NCBI GenBank assembly: GCA_029531795.1
Contig: JAPEIS010000014.1
Location: 744,001 to 808,000, forward strand
DNA from: Sclerotinia nivalis
Lineage: Eukaryota > Ascomycota > Leotiomycetes > Helotiales > Sclerotiniaceae
DNA length: 64,000 nt
Direction of reading: 5' to 3'
Part shown: positions 1 to 10,441 of the stretch, piece after piece
How positions within the stretch are numbered: the first letter of the stretch is position 1
Layout: every line of letters starts with the position of its first letter
Made by a program: the position numbers and the translations under genes
The notes under the pieces: model-generated
What the model was told of the DNA's origin: nothing
Database searches by the model: none
Seen by the model: the letters and a program-made list of their open reading frames with translations, nothing else

Positions 1-3000
1 TTAATCCTTGATCTACAATTATGCACTCCCTGAGTGGAAAACCTTACACCAAACACACAAATTGGAAAGTAATTAAAAACACATCTATTTCACTACTACT
101 CAATCTTGTCAATACAAATCCAAACCCTACAGAAGCCAGGGCACTGATTAATAAAAAACTTCCAAGAACATTTATTTAACTCCCAGACCAAAAAAATGAC
201 AAAGCGAATTAACATTGAATTGCAAAAAGTCAGTGTTTATCTGGGATGTAAGTTTTTGTCCATGCTGCACCACCCAAAGGTTTCAAAGAACCAACTTTTT
301 TGTTGGTCTTCTTGTACTTCTTTTCTTGCCTGTGTAGAAGAAGGGCTGGAAGAAGACAGACAGACATTCAATTCAGATATGCAACATAAAGAAAAAGTTA
401 CAAATCACGGAGGGAGGGGAGATCATTGATCCGGGGTCCTTGGGTTGTACAAGAAGAGAGGTCATGAGTTTTAAGAGATTCATACTATACACAGATTAAA
501 ACTGCTCTTTGGGATTTAGAAAGAAGGTCATGAGTTGTTCGATTTAGGAGGAATTGTGTTCCCAGTTATATAATAACCTTATATTAAAAATTCTTCGTTT
601 ATGGGAATGAGGGACTCGTTATCTGTGATTGGTTTTAATAAAGGGGGTACTGAATCACAGATCTTGGGAACTATATCCTATGTTTAGATCAGGGATTAAG
701 ACCACTAGGAATCGGTACTGCTGAAAGGGATGTGTAGTAAATTTAGATATATCCTTGTGCACTTCAAGATTTCCAGCAACTCTAGTATGCCCTTCAACTA
801 CATCCAATGACTCCTAATTGCATTGACAACAGCTCTCCAAGGTCTATAAGAGTCTTCAATAGCTAGAAAAAGGAATTGGACAAATTAAATAAGTAAAAAA
901 GAACTGCATGAAAAGATATTGGTGCTGGGATATCCGATGTGTGATTGATGTATCAGTAGGAAGAACTAGGTGTGAGTGAATAGGTATATAATTTCTCGAT
1001 GTATGTGATATCTAGCAAGGTTTTGGGAAAACATGTGCTCTGTTTACAGACATCCTATCCTAAAGGATTTTAAAGCCTAGACTCACACCTAATGCTGAGG
1101 AGAAGAAGATAGGATTGTAAAAGCAGACGGGAGCTCAAAGTTGAGTTATGATGATAGGATACGTGGACTCTAGAGGGAGTAGCAGAGAAAGTCTTTAATT
1201 TGGTTTTGTGAATTTTCACTAAACTTTCAGTGAAGATGGATCTTTCCATAAACAATCATTTATTTGAAGAATATGGATTTGGTGAAAGCAATGACTATCT
1301 GTACTTGCTAATATCCCATGAATGTGATAGAGTCAACACCCAAGATACAGGCTCTGAATCTCAAAATGTGGAATTGATACAGAAAATGTACCTCTCAGAT
1401 AGGTAGTAGTGTAATTGTAGTGACGAAAGAAAAGTTTGTTGACTTTGAGGTTGGTGACCTGTATGTAATGTGGATGTTTCTGCTTTATGAAGAAGATTTG
1501 TGTCGTTTTAATCATATGGTTGCATTATCTACACCGTTCTCCTGTGTGATATGGTATAGTAGGTGCTGCTGTTTGAATTTTCAAGGGGGAAGGGAAGTCA
1601 TAATAACGGGTTCGACTGGAGTAATGCCTTGAATGCATTGACAGTGTATTGTGTACCATGCGATTGTGAGCATGATCTAGTTTTCTTAAAGAATATATAT
1701 ATGTATACCAAATAGAGATGAAGTAGAACACAAGAAGGAAGACTTCAAGAATTGACGGAAGACGAAATACAATTTAGAAAGGAGATGTGATATATATGAC
1801 ACATCCTTTTCATTCCAAGTGAAAAGCAATTTCCTTCTGAATACACGCAGGGAAATATACCGATCCATCTGATGCGAATGAGCGATTTACTTCTGCGTTG
1901 TACATCTCGTACTTGTACTTCATACGAAGAGTAACATCATGAAAGTAGAGTGATAAATGCATGAATAATAATTGGAAGTTTATTAACTGCATATGATCCT
2001 TTGTGATGGAAAGGGTGAAAGACACAAGGAATTCCGCAAGAAAATATTTTGAAGAATAGTGACTTCCAGACCCAGGAGAACCCTATCTCAAACAATAGTA
2101 CGAGTAATCAAGTCGCCTGTTATTTTCTAGCTAATAATCTCGACCTCCAATCTCTGTACATCAACATCAAAACACTCTTCAAATGCTCAAATAATCACGC
2201 AAGATTCCAACCCGAAACCCTAAGGACCGGGAATAGTGTCAAACATCAAACAGCCTAGGTAACTTACAACTCTTAACTCAAACCCTAACCACAATTTCCC
2301 CATCCCTATTCCCTATTCCCAGATCCCAAAAACACCACGTAAGAAGCGCCATTACGAACTTTAGAACTATAAAAGATCCTCCGTCCCAAGCCAAGCCGGA
2401 AAATGCGGGGTCTGGGGGAGCGAGCCATTTGACTAGGTTTTTTTTCTATTGTTGGTTTTTTGGTTATTAATTAGTGTTTTTTGTTAAGTACAATCAATAC
2501 TTGGTTGGTACTGTAGTTAAGTATAATAGGCGAAATTTAGGTATCGGCTATAGACGGTTATTTTTGTATTCTATGAGAAGGTTGTGTGAATCTCATGGTG
2601 GTATTCAATACATGAGATCCTACCTACCCATTTATGGTTACCTTGAGGGATTTCTCTCATGGTAGATAGATTGAAAAGGAGGCAGAGGATGTGGATTTAA
2701 ATGGTAAAAAAAGTACGGTACTTGTTGCTGTAGCACGGTACTTCGTATATAGCCACGTATCGATTTGCAGATTTATGATTGGATAGCGCATAAAGGAATC
2801 GATAAAATAGACCTAGGTATATGCAGATACTTTTCACCCAAGTGCACAAGATGATCTATCAAGGTAGTAATTGACACATAGTACCATATTTCTTCACTTA
2901 ATTACCTCATGTATATGTCTCATTGCGTTATTACTTCATTTCATTTCATTTCATTTCATTTCATTTCATACCATCCATCCATCCATCCATCCATCCATCC

Positions 3001-4148
3001 ATTTTGATTCTCGTAAGACGTCCACACATGAAGAATGAAGCATTTCCCATCTCCACAATACCTATCCCCCTTCCTTCCTTCCTTCCAATACCTTCCTTTC
3101 CTTCCCCTTTCCCAAAATGCCAAAACGCCCAAATGCGGGGAAGAACACGAATCCTACACAACCAACCTAACATCCCGCGAATTTCCCTTACGAAACAAAT
3201 ATCCAATATCTGCATCTCTGCATCTCTTCAGCGGTGAAAAAATGCATGAGGGAATTTGGGATTTCTTTTGGGGGAGGGGGGGGGATAAATGAGGATGTTT
3301 TTATTACCTACTAGATTACTAGGTTACTGGGTAGTACAACTAATGCAACTAATTAATGCAAGTTCACCTAACATTCGGGAGCGGGGAAACTGGTATTGGG
3401 TTAGTCATTTACTTCTTTTGGGGTTTTGGTCTTGGGGTTGGTTCGGTGTGCCAAGAGAGGTTTTTGGTTTTTGGTAAGGGGGATTGTGTGTAACCTTGAT
3501 GGTTTGATAGCTTGATAGCTTGTTGTACCGGTAAGGTTAATATAATTTTCTTGACCATGGTTCGGAATTGAATTCACGATTCACAAGATTCACAATATAA
3601 CGAGCACAACACACGCAATAAAAATCCCTCAATATTCCTTCAACACAGAAGTCAAGATTGGAGAGTTGTTTTGATTATTTAATCCATCGTATTATTAAGG
3701 TAATGTAATAGGATACCTAGTAGTTTCATAATAAAACTACCTAGTAACTATGTAGCTATGCTCCCCTCTTCCTTCCTTTTTATCCCCCTGTCTCCTCAAA
3801 CATAGAAAATCCGGGGTATCATAAAGCAAGTCCCTCTTCGAATTGAATAAAAAATAAGAATCTCCAGGACCTGATTACCTTAGAAAATGGAATGTGCCAG
3901 CTGGCAATGTTGTAATTCTTCCGAGGTACCAATCAATAACTTTTTTTGTTCCCCGTTTGCCCCCTTGTCTGCCCGTTTATTACGCCGTTTGTTGAATGCG
4001 ATGAATGTGATGATGCGAAGAATGGAATTGTGTATTAGGAGTGAAGTAGTAAAGTAGTGATGTTGAAACGCCAATGTAATGCTTCGTAAAGTGTAAAGTG
4101 TGAAATCGTCGGTATCATAAAAGTGAAAGAGTTGAAACTCCTCAACCC
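1..4148. other. Left-end intergenic DNA, no supported gene
   Basis: I see no convincing coding frame or spliced gene here. The stretch is AT-rich, with many stops in all frames, G-runs near 3270-3287 and the ATTTC/ATCC microsatellites. A TATA-like ACTATAAAAG element lies near 2367 but has no gene attached that I can recognise. The last few hundred bases before 4149 are the 3' flank of the DUF3602-type gene. Confidence 0.5.
2936..3003. repeat. ATTTC and ATCC microsatellites
   Basis: Two abutting simple repeats: a pentanucleotide (ATTTC)n tract running directly into a tetranucleotide (ATCC)n tract. Both sit in the otherwise gene-free left end. Short frames on either strand across this stretch are products of the repeat and are not genes. 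Confidence 0.9.
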
Positions 4149-4616
4149 CTACGAAGATCTCGTAGAAGAAGACCTCGAAGTCCAACGTTCCAAGAATCCC
4201 CCACTCCTCACACTCCTAATACTACCATCGCTATCCTCGGAGCTCGTCGAAGTCTTGCGCTCACTAGCTGGTCTTCCACTTGCATAGTTTCCTGCGCCGC
4301 CTCGACCTACATGCCACATGCCTCCCTCGCTCATCTTCTTTTCGCGAGTGCTTTGTCGCTCGAGTTCCTCGTCGAAGGAAAATGGTGCTTTCTTCGATGA
4401 AGGGAGGATGTTTCCTGCGCCGCCGCGGCCGCTGCTGAATTTAGAGGAGGTTTGGGGAAGACCGCGGGAGAAGAGGGAGGCGGGTCCGCGGGCGGTGCTA
4501 CCGTCGGTGGTCTTGGGTGCTTTGAATGTGTTTCCTGCTCCTCCTCGTCCCGAATGGATGAATGAGGATGTAGGGACGTGAGGGTGAGGTTCGGTGACTT
4601 GGTATCTGGTTGCCAT
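4149..4616 (-). CDS. DUF3602-type GRGGAGN-repeat protein, 155 aa
   Basis: Single-exon frame of 155 codons starting at the ATG on 4616; an upstream in-frame ATG exists (4688), but the shorter start matches the usual MATRY-like N-terminus of this family. The heptapeptide GRGGAGN occurs three times, near residues 23-29, 63-69 and 104-110, separated by Ser/Pro-rich linkers, and the C-terminus is rich in Ser and Arg. Repeated SGRGGAGN motifs define the fungal DUF3602 family (PF12223), whose molecular role is unknown; fungal members are often named simply by the repeat. No signal peptide or membrane segment is seen, so the protein is probably cytoplasmic or nuclear and largely disordered. The gene stands alone between gene-free flanks. 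Family assignment is firm; function is not. Confidence 0.88.
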   Translation of the reverse strand: MATRYQVTEPHPHVPTSSFIHSGRGGAGNTFKAPKTTDGSTARGPASLFSRGLPQTSSKFSSGRGGAGNILPSSKKAPFSFDEELERQSTREKKMSEGGMWHVGRGGAGNYASGRPASERKTSTSSEDSDGSIRSVRSGGFLERWTSRSSSTRSS

Positions 4617-7306
4617 GATTGCTTTTGTTTGATGTGCTCTTGGTGTTGTTGAGTTGATGTTGATTTGTAGGTGTTTGAAGGTTTTCAAGGGTTGTAAGTA
4701 GCTTGAGGTTTTGCTGATGAAGTAGTAAATTGATGAAGTGGCAAGTGGTTGATGAAGTAGTAGGTTTTTAGTATTGGATTTAGCTTTGTTTGTATAACTG
4801 ATAGTAGGCGTTTAGCTTTGGAAGTGAACCAATAATGAGACAATAGTAGCTTCCCAATTGTATGATTGTATGAGTAGTATTTGAGTGGTAAATGAATAAC
4901 AATTGAGGAATGTGGGCCAAGGTTTCTTATATCCTTTTTTGTTTATTACTTTATTAATCCTCACCTTGTTACCATGTGCGACAGGTGACTCCTCCCAAAT
5001 ACGAGTCACCTAACCAAAAAAAGTCTTTTTTTTCTTTTCCAAGGTCTTTCGTTCTTTCAAATTTCTCACGATGTTTGGCACTTTGCAGTTAGAGGTAACC
5101 GCCTTGCCATTAACTGAAGTTACATGGGTCTAATTTTCAGTCATTTCTCGCACATACCATCAAGTCTAGCACTCGTGATGAATTTTGTGGTTACTATTAC
5201 GAAATCATTAGAAGCTAGATTCTTCTATTTCCATTCGCTTAGCCATAAATCCATGGAAATGATCATTTTAGATCTTCCTTGTCCTCGCCTCTTAGCAAAC
5301 CTGGGGGTAATTGAAATTCGGATATCCAGTCGATCTTGCAACATCGTGAGAATTTCGTCAAATTCGTCAACAATTTCACATCAGATCTATTATGCACGCC
5401 AAGCCGATGAAATAAAAACTTACGCTCGTACGGAGTACATACATTTACTTAGTTACTAATAAGTGGCCATGTGGTGTATGTGGTACGGTGAGGGGCATTT
5501 TCTGGAAAAATGTTGGTTCTAGAAAGTGGCACCATGAGAGAAGATTTGTTCTCTTATGCATTTGTGCTTGCTGATCAAGCGGAACATCACATCAAATCTT
5601 GGTATGAGTATGAGTACGTGACAAAACGTGCTTCAGGTTGTGAAAGACATAAGATATCGCCATAGTCTCTCCACTCAACAACTGCAAATGAGTTGTAATC
5701 ACGTATGAAGGGGTATGAGAAGCCTCGGCATACCGTCAATTAGCTTCTGAATGTACAGTCAAAATTCTCCGCTCCGTTTAGATTTTCAGGTACCGTGTGA
5801 ACCTAAACTTTTTGTGCTACCAAGGGGTAATAGAGATGTCCCAATGGCACAATGACTAGAAAGTTGTCATCAATTTTATGCCCTAATGCAATAAGAGCGA
5901 ACCAATGAGAACATCGTTGATGAGACATTTCCTCTTTTTTTTCCTTTTAGAATATACCTCCCTATTCGCAAATGAACCAGGGAAGCTCAAAGTTTTGTCT
6001 TAGAATAGAGATTTTTTAAGTGATGTCAACACTGAAAAATTTGATCTGTTCCCCACAAGTCAACCAACCCCTTACCGAAGTAAATCCAGCAGGGCTGAAA
6101 AACAAACACTTTCATAAGTTTCATTGCTGTTCCCCTGTCTCCCCCGCAAAATTTGAACGCCCATGAAAGAAATTTTCATTTCGATCCACAAATGTGCATT
6201 AGACAACATTGACAACATTGACAACGATCAGGAGGTGAAACCAAGATGGAGCAAATGATGGTCGAGACTATTGCTTCTCAATCAATAGTCATCTACCAAT
6301 CGTTCCTGCGCGCCATCTGAAAAGAGACTCATCGTGAACTTAGACTCTCAATTCCGGAATGCCAATGATTGACTGAATAGGAGACCAAGAACGAGGGCAA
6401 ATGCGTACATTCATTCCATTTTGAAGCGCTCAGATCCGATTTTCTCATGAAACCGAAGACATTCCATGGCAGACATTGGCAGCTCATATGACCTCTCAAA
6501 TTATCAATAAACAATTCCCGAAAATTTGAAAGACCCCAGGTTACATTTAATGCTTCATCGGCGCGTTCCACTCGAATCAATTTGACTCCCTGGCCTGGTC
6601 GGCGAGCAGTTAGAATGTTTACCAAAGGTAGATGATGACTTCTACCACGTTTGAAGTTTTGAAACAGCAGTTTTATCCTTCATCCCAGCCGTTTGAACTC
6701 CAGTGTAGTCAATCATGTAGCGAAAACAACGCGTGCACTCAAATCTGCTTTTCGTAAGCTCATTGCCAGCCTCCCACATCATCGGATTTCAATATAGTTC
6801 GCAAATATATATCAATTTCGCGCTCTGTGTCTGATGTGAGAATGTCAAAGAAAATTGATTGTAAGAATTGCCTTTTTGATTATTTATTATTCTCCGCCTC
6901 GATTTGATGTGTGTGTTTCTTGGAGGATATTGGCAACAAAGGAAGGGGCAATCTCTTACCGTGATGGTGTTTCGGGAAAGTACCCCAATGCTAAGTGGCG
7001 ACCTTTGTAAACAATCAGAATTTCAGACTTTGACAAAACCTCCAATTTCAGTTTCTATCACGAACTTTGGAATTCAAATGATAATTTACCTTCATCATAC
7101 TGCATGCAACTCACGCAGCAAAAGGCTGATGTAGATGATACTATCGTCATCGAATTATCACACACGACGTCAACATTTCGAAGGATGAGAGACATAACAT
7201 TCTATTCCACAAACCGCATGATACATTATTTTCCAAATACAAGCTGTATGATGGAATGGTTGCAGCCATCACAAAACTCATTTCAATAAAACCCTACCGG
7301 CAGCGT
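4617..7306. other. Gene-poor interval, weak coding relic at 6.3-6.8 kb
   Basis: Nothing firm is seen. On the minus strand 6329-6625 is open for 98 codons without an ATG at its head. Just upstream (6782-6645) a second minus-strand stretch begins MMWEAGNEL and contains a CTRC pair. The two can be joined by a GTAGAA...TTCTAAC...CCAG intron only by leaving the 98-codon frame. I read this as either a small unresolved gene or a decayed one. The ORF-like stretch at 5124-5459 on the plus strand has no supporting splice or start context. Confidence 0.3.
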
Positions 7307-7859
7307 TCAGCCTTGCATGATGCAGAATATATAACCATGGACGTTGGAATTGCAGACGCTCTTTTCGTCAATCTTGTGTACATGCATTGAGCACCAACGA
7401 GAAAAGCAGAAGAGTATCATTGCTCTTGAATGTCGAGGTACGAGAAGTTGTCCAAACTCACACCCTATTGAGTAGGTGCATGATACTAGAAGAGCATGAG
7501 CCGAAAAATCAAAACTGGAGATCAAATAGAGCCGCAGGTAGTTACTAACGCAATAAAAAACGTGATTACCCAAAGCAGCACAAACCATATACCGCCTTGA
7601 ACGCCAATGCCAATGATCAGATCATTTTTTGGAAGCAGGCACTTACTCTACCACTTGATAATCCCATCCATATCCGCGTATGCTGACATTCACATGCAGA
7701 TTCTCTCCCTTCAATCGAACCATTTCCTTTCCATCAATCAATTCTGTTATAGTCTCCATCGAAACCCTGCAATTACAATTCTCTTGGATGTGGTGCAACA
7801 GAATTAGTGGAAAACGCGTGACTGTGATACCACACTTCCAGTTCGGTGGCCCGTCCCAT
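7307..7859 (-). CDS. Hypothetical protein, 3 exons, about 145 aa
   Basis: Reconstructed from splice signals. Exons read 7859-7831, 7766-7647 and 7595-7307 on the minus strand. Intron 1 (64 nt) is GTATCA...CCACTAATTC...TTGCAG; intron 2 (51 nt) is GTAAGT...CTGAT...TTCAAG. The reading frame is continuous across both, which is unlikely by chance. The first two exons encode MGRATELEVWV followed by a well-behaved stretch ending in RGYGWDYQVV. The last exon is unusually rich in Cys, Phe and Leu, so part of it may be a third intron (a GTAATC donor follows CAALG) and the true C-terminus may be shorter. No signal peptide and no family that I recognise. An alternative start is the ATG at 7759, just inside exon 2. 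It lies 2 kb from the CXXC protein gene on the same strand. Low-to-moderate confidence as a gene, lower for its 3' end. Confidence 0.45.
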
Positions 7860-8665
7860 GCTTACTTTACCTACCCGACCATCGTTATCTTTTTTTTTTT
7901 TTTTGCTGAAGAATTTGAGGGCCGAAAACTACCGAGTCAAAAAATGAGGCTTACGATGTACCTGATCGCTTTGATTCACATATCCTCGTCATATAGCACG
8001 ACTCCCATGATAAGCCCTCGGAGTTTATTGGCTTTTTACATCGATGAGATGAAGCAATGATACCAGCCAGACATATGTAGAGGTGCATAACACATCACGA
8101 CATGCAAAGGAAATCGTGATTTTTCTTTTTTCAAGAAAATGGCAACAAGATATGATGTCGCAAGCCTGACTTTCCTTCAGTACACAAAAGCAAAATTGGT
8201 AATTTGGGGAACATAACTGGGCGCGGGATAATCTGCCAACTGCTTCGCATGGCCTCTGTCTCCTATCTCGATCATTACACTTTCTTGGAATCGATGCCAG
8301 TCACATGGCCTACTCCATAACGAAAAGTTGCGTTACAATTCAGAGCAGCAAATTGTCACCTTACACTGCTGAAACATTCACTTCATATCGAGATATCGTT
8401 TTCCTGTCAATTTCAGAGGTAGCTCCTCTGCAATTAGCTTGCCAATTGAATTGCTCTATCAAACAAATATTACTTTTCACACAGGACTAATTGGATGGTA
8501 TAATTAGAAAACGACATATTAACTGCGATTCAGTAAAACGAAGGTGTGGAAATGCTGGCACCAATTAAAAAATAGGGCACACCTTATTGGTGCATTAGAA
8601 TATGCTGTACAAACATTTTCCTATGGAAATCCGTCGACATCAATAATCTGGGTGTCTGACAATGA

Positions 8666-9709
8666 ATGGAATGTTCTTTAATGAATGTTGAGACAGACGA
8701 GGCAATTGGGGGGAGTTCAAGAAAAGCCGATCCTCCTGAGGTTTTCCAAGTGTATCGTTGTGGAAGAACTTTATCGGCAGCAAGTAAGTTTACTCTTAGT
8801 CGCGATGCATTCGCGCTACTGGCATCAACTATGTCGTGTCCCCCTATGGCCTGTTTGATACTAATTCAAAATGAGAAAAACTATGTGGAAATCAGGGAAT
8901 TGGCTGGAATTCAATCTCGAACACCAAATGATATTCTTTTATTTAGATAGATGTTGGATAATGGGAACAGTTCACCCTATCTGCTGTCATCAAAAACTCC
9001 CAAAGGCACCACCCATGCTTGCGAAAATATGTTGTACGCACCTTCCACCATCGAAACCCACGAAATATGTCCCCGTGACAATTCTCCGGATTTGTACGCC
9101 GTCCATATTCCTTGTGCGTCCAACTTTCTCGATCAAAATAGAAACCCCGGATACAAAGCGAACACTAAGAGGAGAGGATACAAAGATACAAGAATATCCC
9201 ACGTGGAACATTTGAAGAATGGTATAGGCTGATTCCCTGACCTCCACTGGAATACCGAAGTTGGTACTTTTGAAAACTGTAAAGTAGCACCAAGTCTCAA
9301 CCCCAAAGGAAAGAGTACATATAAATAAAAACCTCCAAAACACCAACCAAAAAATGTCTCCCCTTTGGATGGCATGACCCCCCAAGATTTTTTTCAATTT
9401 GCTTCTCAAACTGTGATCCTTGCAGTCAAGAAGATTCAATTCATGCCGTATTCCGATATCCCGAATCACGAAAATGCCATTGTACACCCGACCGACTCGT
9501 TGCATCCCGACGGCATGACCATCCATCCATATTCATCGTCCCGAGCCCGCGGAATTTTGCAATCATCAACTCCATTTCTCTCAACGATCGCTCTCGACGG
9601 TACACAATGTCGAATTTGCTTCGGTATATCCGTCTATCTTTCCGTGTCTACCATTCAGAATGATCCTAGGGCTACCATGTATAACCCAATCCTATTCTCC
9701 ACGCCTTAA
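8666..9709 (+). pseudogene. Possible decayed gene, one frame with three stops
   Basis: A single plus-strand frame stays open for about 348 codons except for stops at 8948 (TAG), 9230 (TGA) and 9317 (TAA). The segments have balanced amino-acid composition, e.g. around TPQDFFQFA near 9369. The opposite strand is also open for 178 codons (9526-8990) with an ATG and one hydrophobic segment, so which strand was coding is not certain. Possible introns covering the stops have weak sites. I recognise no family. The interval is best described as decayed or unresolved coding sequence. Confidence 0.3.
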
Positions 9710-9932
9710 AACCTGAAATGTGGGTTCCTTACTTCGGTCTCTTCTCAGTCCTAGACTGATGTCATAGACAATCTTTTACCACAAGGTGCTACGTTTTTAA
9801 AACTCAGTTCCCACCAATGCATGAAAATCCCGATCCATTTCAAACCAACGTAATCAGAAAACATGAACGCCAAAACCTGACAAGGACAAAACTCATCCAC
9901 TATTTCCGGCTCCGAGCACACGAGGAGTCCAA

Positions 9933-10293
9933 TTATTTAACAGCTCTCCCACCTTTTCCGTTCTTGCCCTTTCCGGAAGAGCGTGTTACCTCTCGAGTCC
10001 TATGAGCTGGTGCAGCATGCATATTATTGGAATAGCAGCTCGTGGAAGCGGAGTGATATGGGCAAGGTCTGTAAGATGTCCCGGAACCCTGGCAGCCGGT
10101 GCAATTTTCTCTGGGGCACTTTGTTAGATACTATCAAGTGTATTGAAGGGAATGTGGAAGTGAAACATGTCGGGTAAGTATTTGAAAATGCTTACAGCAG
10201 TCTCGCAGCGCCACCGCAATACTGACACGTTTCCAACACGTTGCCATTGAAACAGCAGTTATAAGTTTCTTGGTTGGAGTATAGATGCGACAT
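9933..10293 (-). CDS. Small CXXC zinc-binding protein, 91 aa
   Basis: Two exons, 10293-10196 and 10110-9933, joined across an 85-nt intron with GTAAGC donor, ATCTAAC branch site and CCCCAG acceptor; only this acceptor keeps the frame. The 91-residue product has CC at 13-14, then C23-x2-C26-GG, C36-x2-C39-x-GSG and C49-P-Y-H52. This spacing repeats the CxxCxGxG theme of the DnaJ Cys-rich zinc domain and should bind one or two zinc ions. The C-terminus (about 70-91) is basic, Gly/Lys-rich and probably disordered. There is no J domain, signal peptide or membrane segment. A TATA-like element lies about 145 bp upstream of the ATG. I do not know a named family; a stand-alone zinc-ribbon chaperone-like or nucleic-acid-binding role would be a guess. 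The regular Cys spacing across a spliced junction makes this a believable gene. Confidence 0.68.
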
Positions 10294-10434
10294 TGTAGAG
10301 TTGACGTTGAAAAACGTTGATCGGGCTCAACTGTGAATAGTACTGTGGTAAGGGTACTGCGGTATGTGATGGGAGATAGTTTTTCGATGATGTCAAAGAT
10401 AGAAAGCTTTCAATAAGCCGGAAAGGGGTTCAGG

Positions 10435-10441
10435 TTATATA
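10435..10441 (-). promoter_or_regulatory. TATA-like element for the CXXC protein gene
   Basis: TATATAA on the minus strand, 142-148 bp upstream of the ATG at 10293. Position and orientation fit a core promoter of this gene; no transcript evidence. Confidence 0.4.

Noticed and set aside
210..340. Minus-strand stretch resembling a last exon (Lys-rich, ending TYIPDKH) behind a good CTTCTACACAG acceptor.
   Set aside because: The upstream minus-strand sequence is full of stops and no partner exon was found; the Lys-rich composition alone can create such a frame.
2923..3237. Open frames on both strands across the ATTTC/ATCC repeats.
   Set aside because: Produced by simple repeats that lack stops; no start context or splice support.
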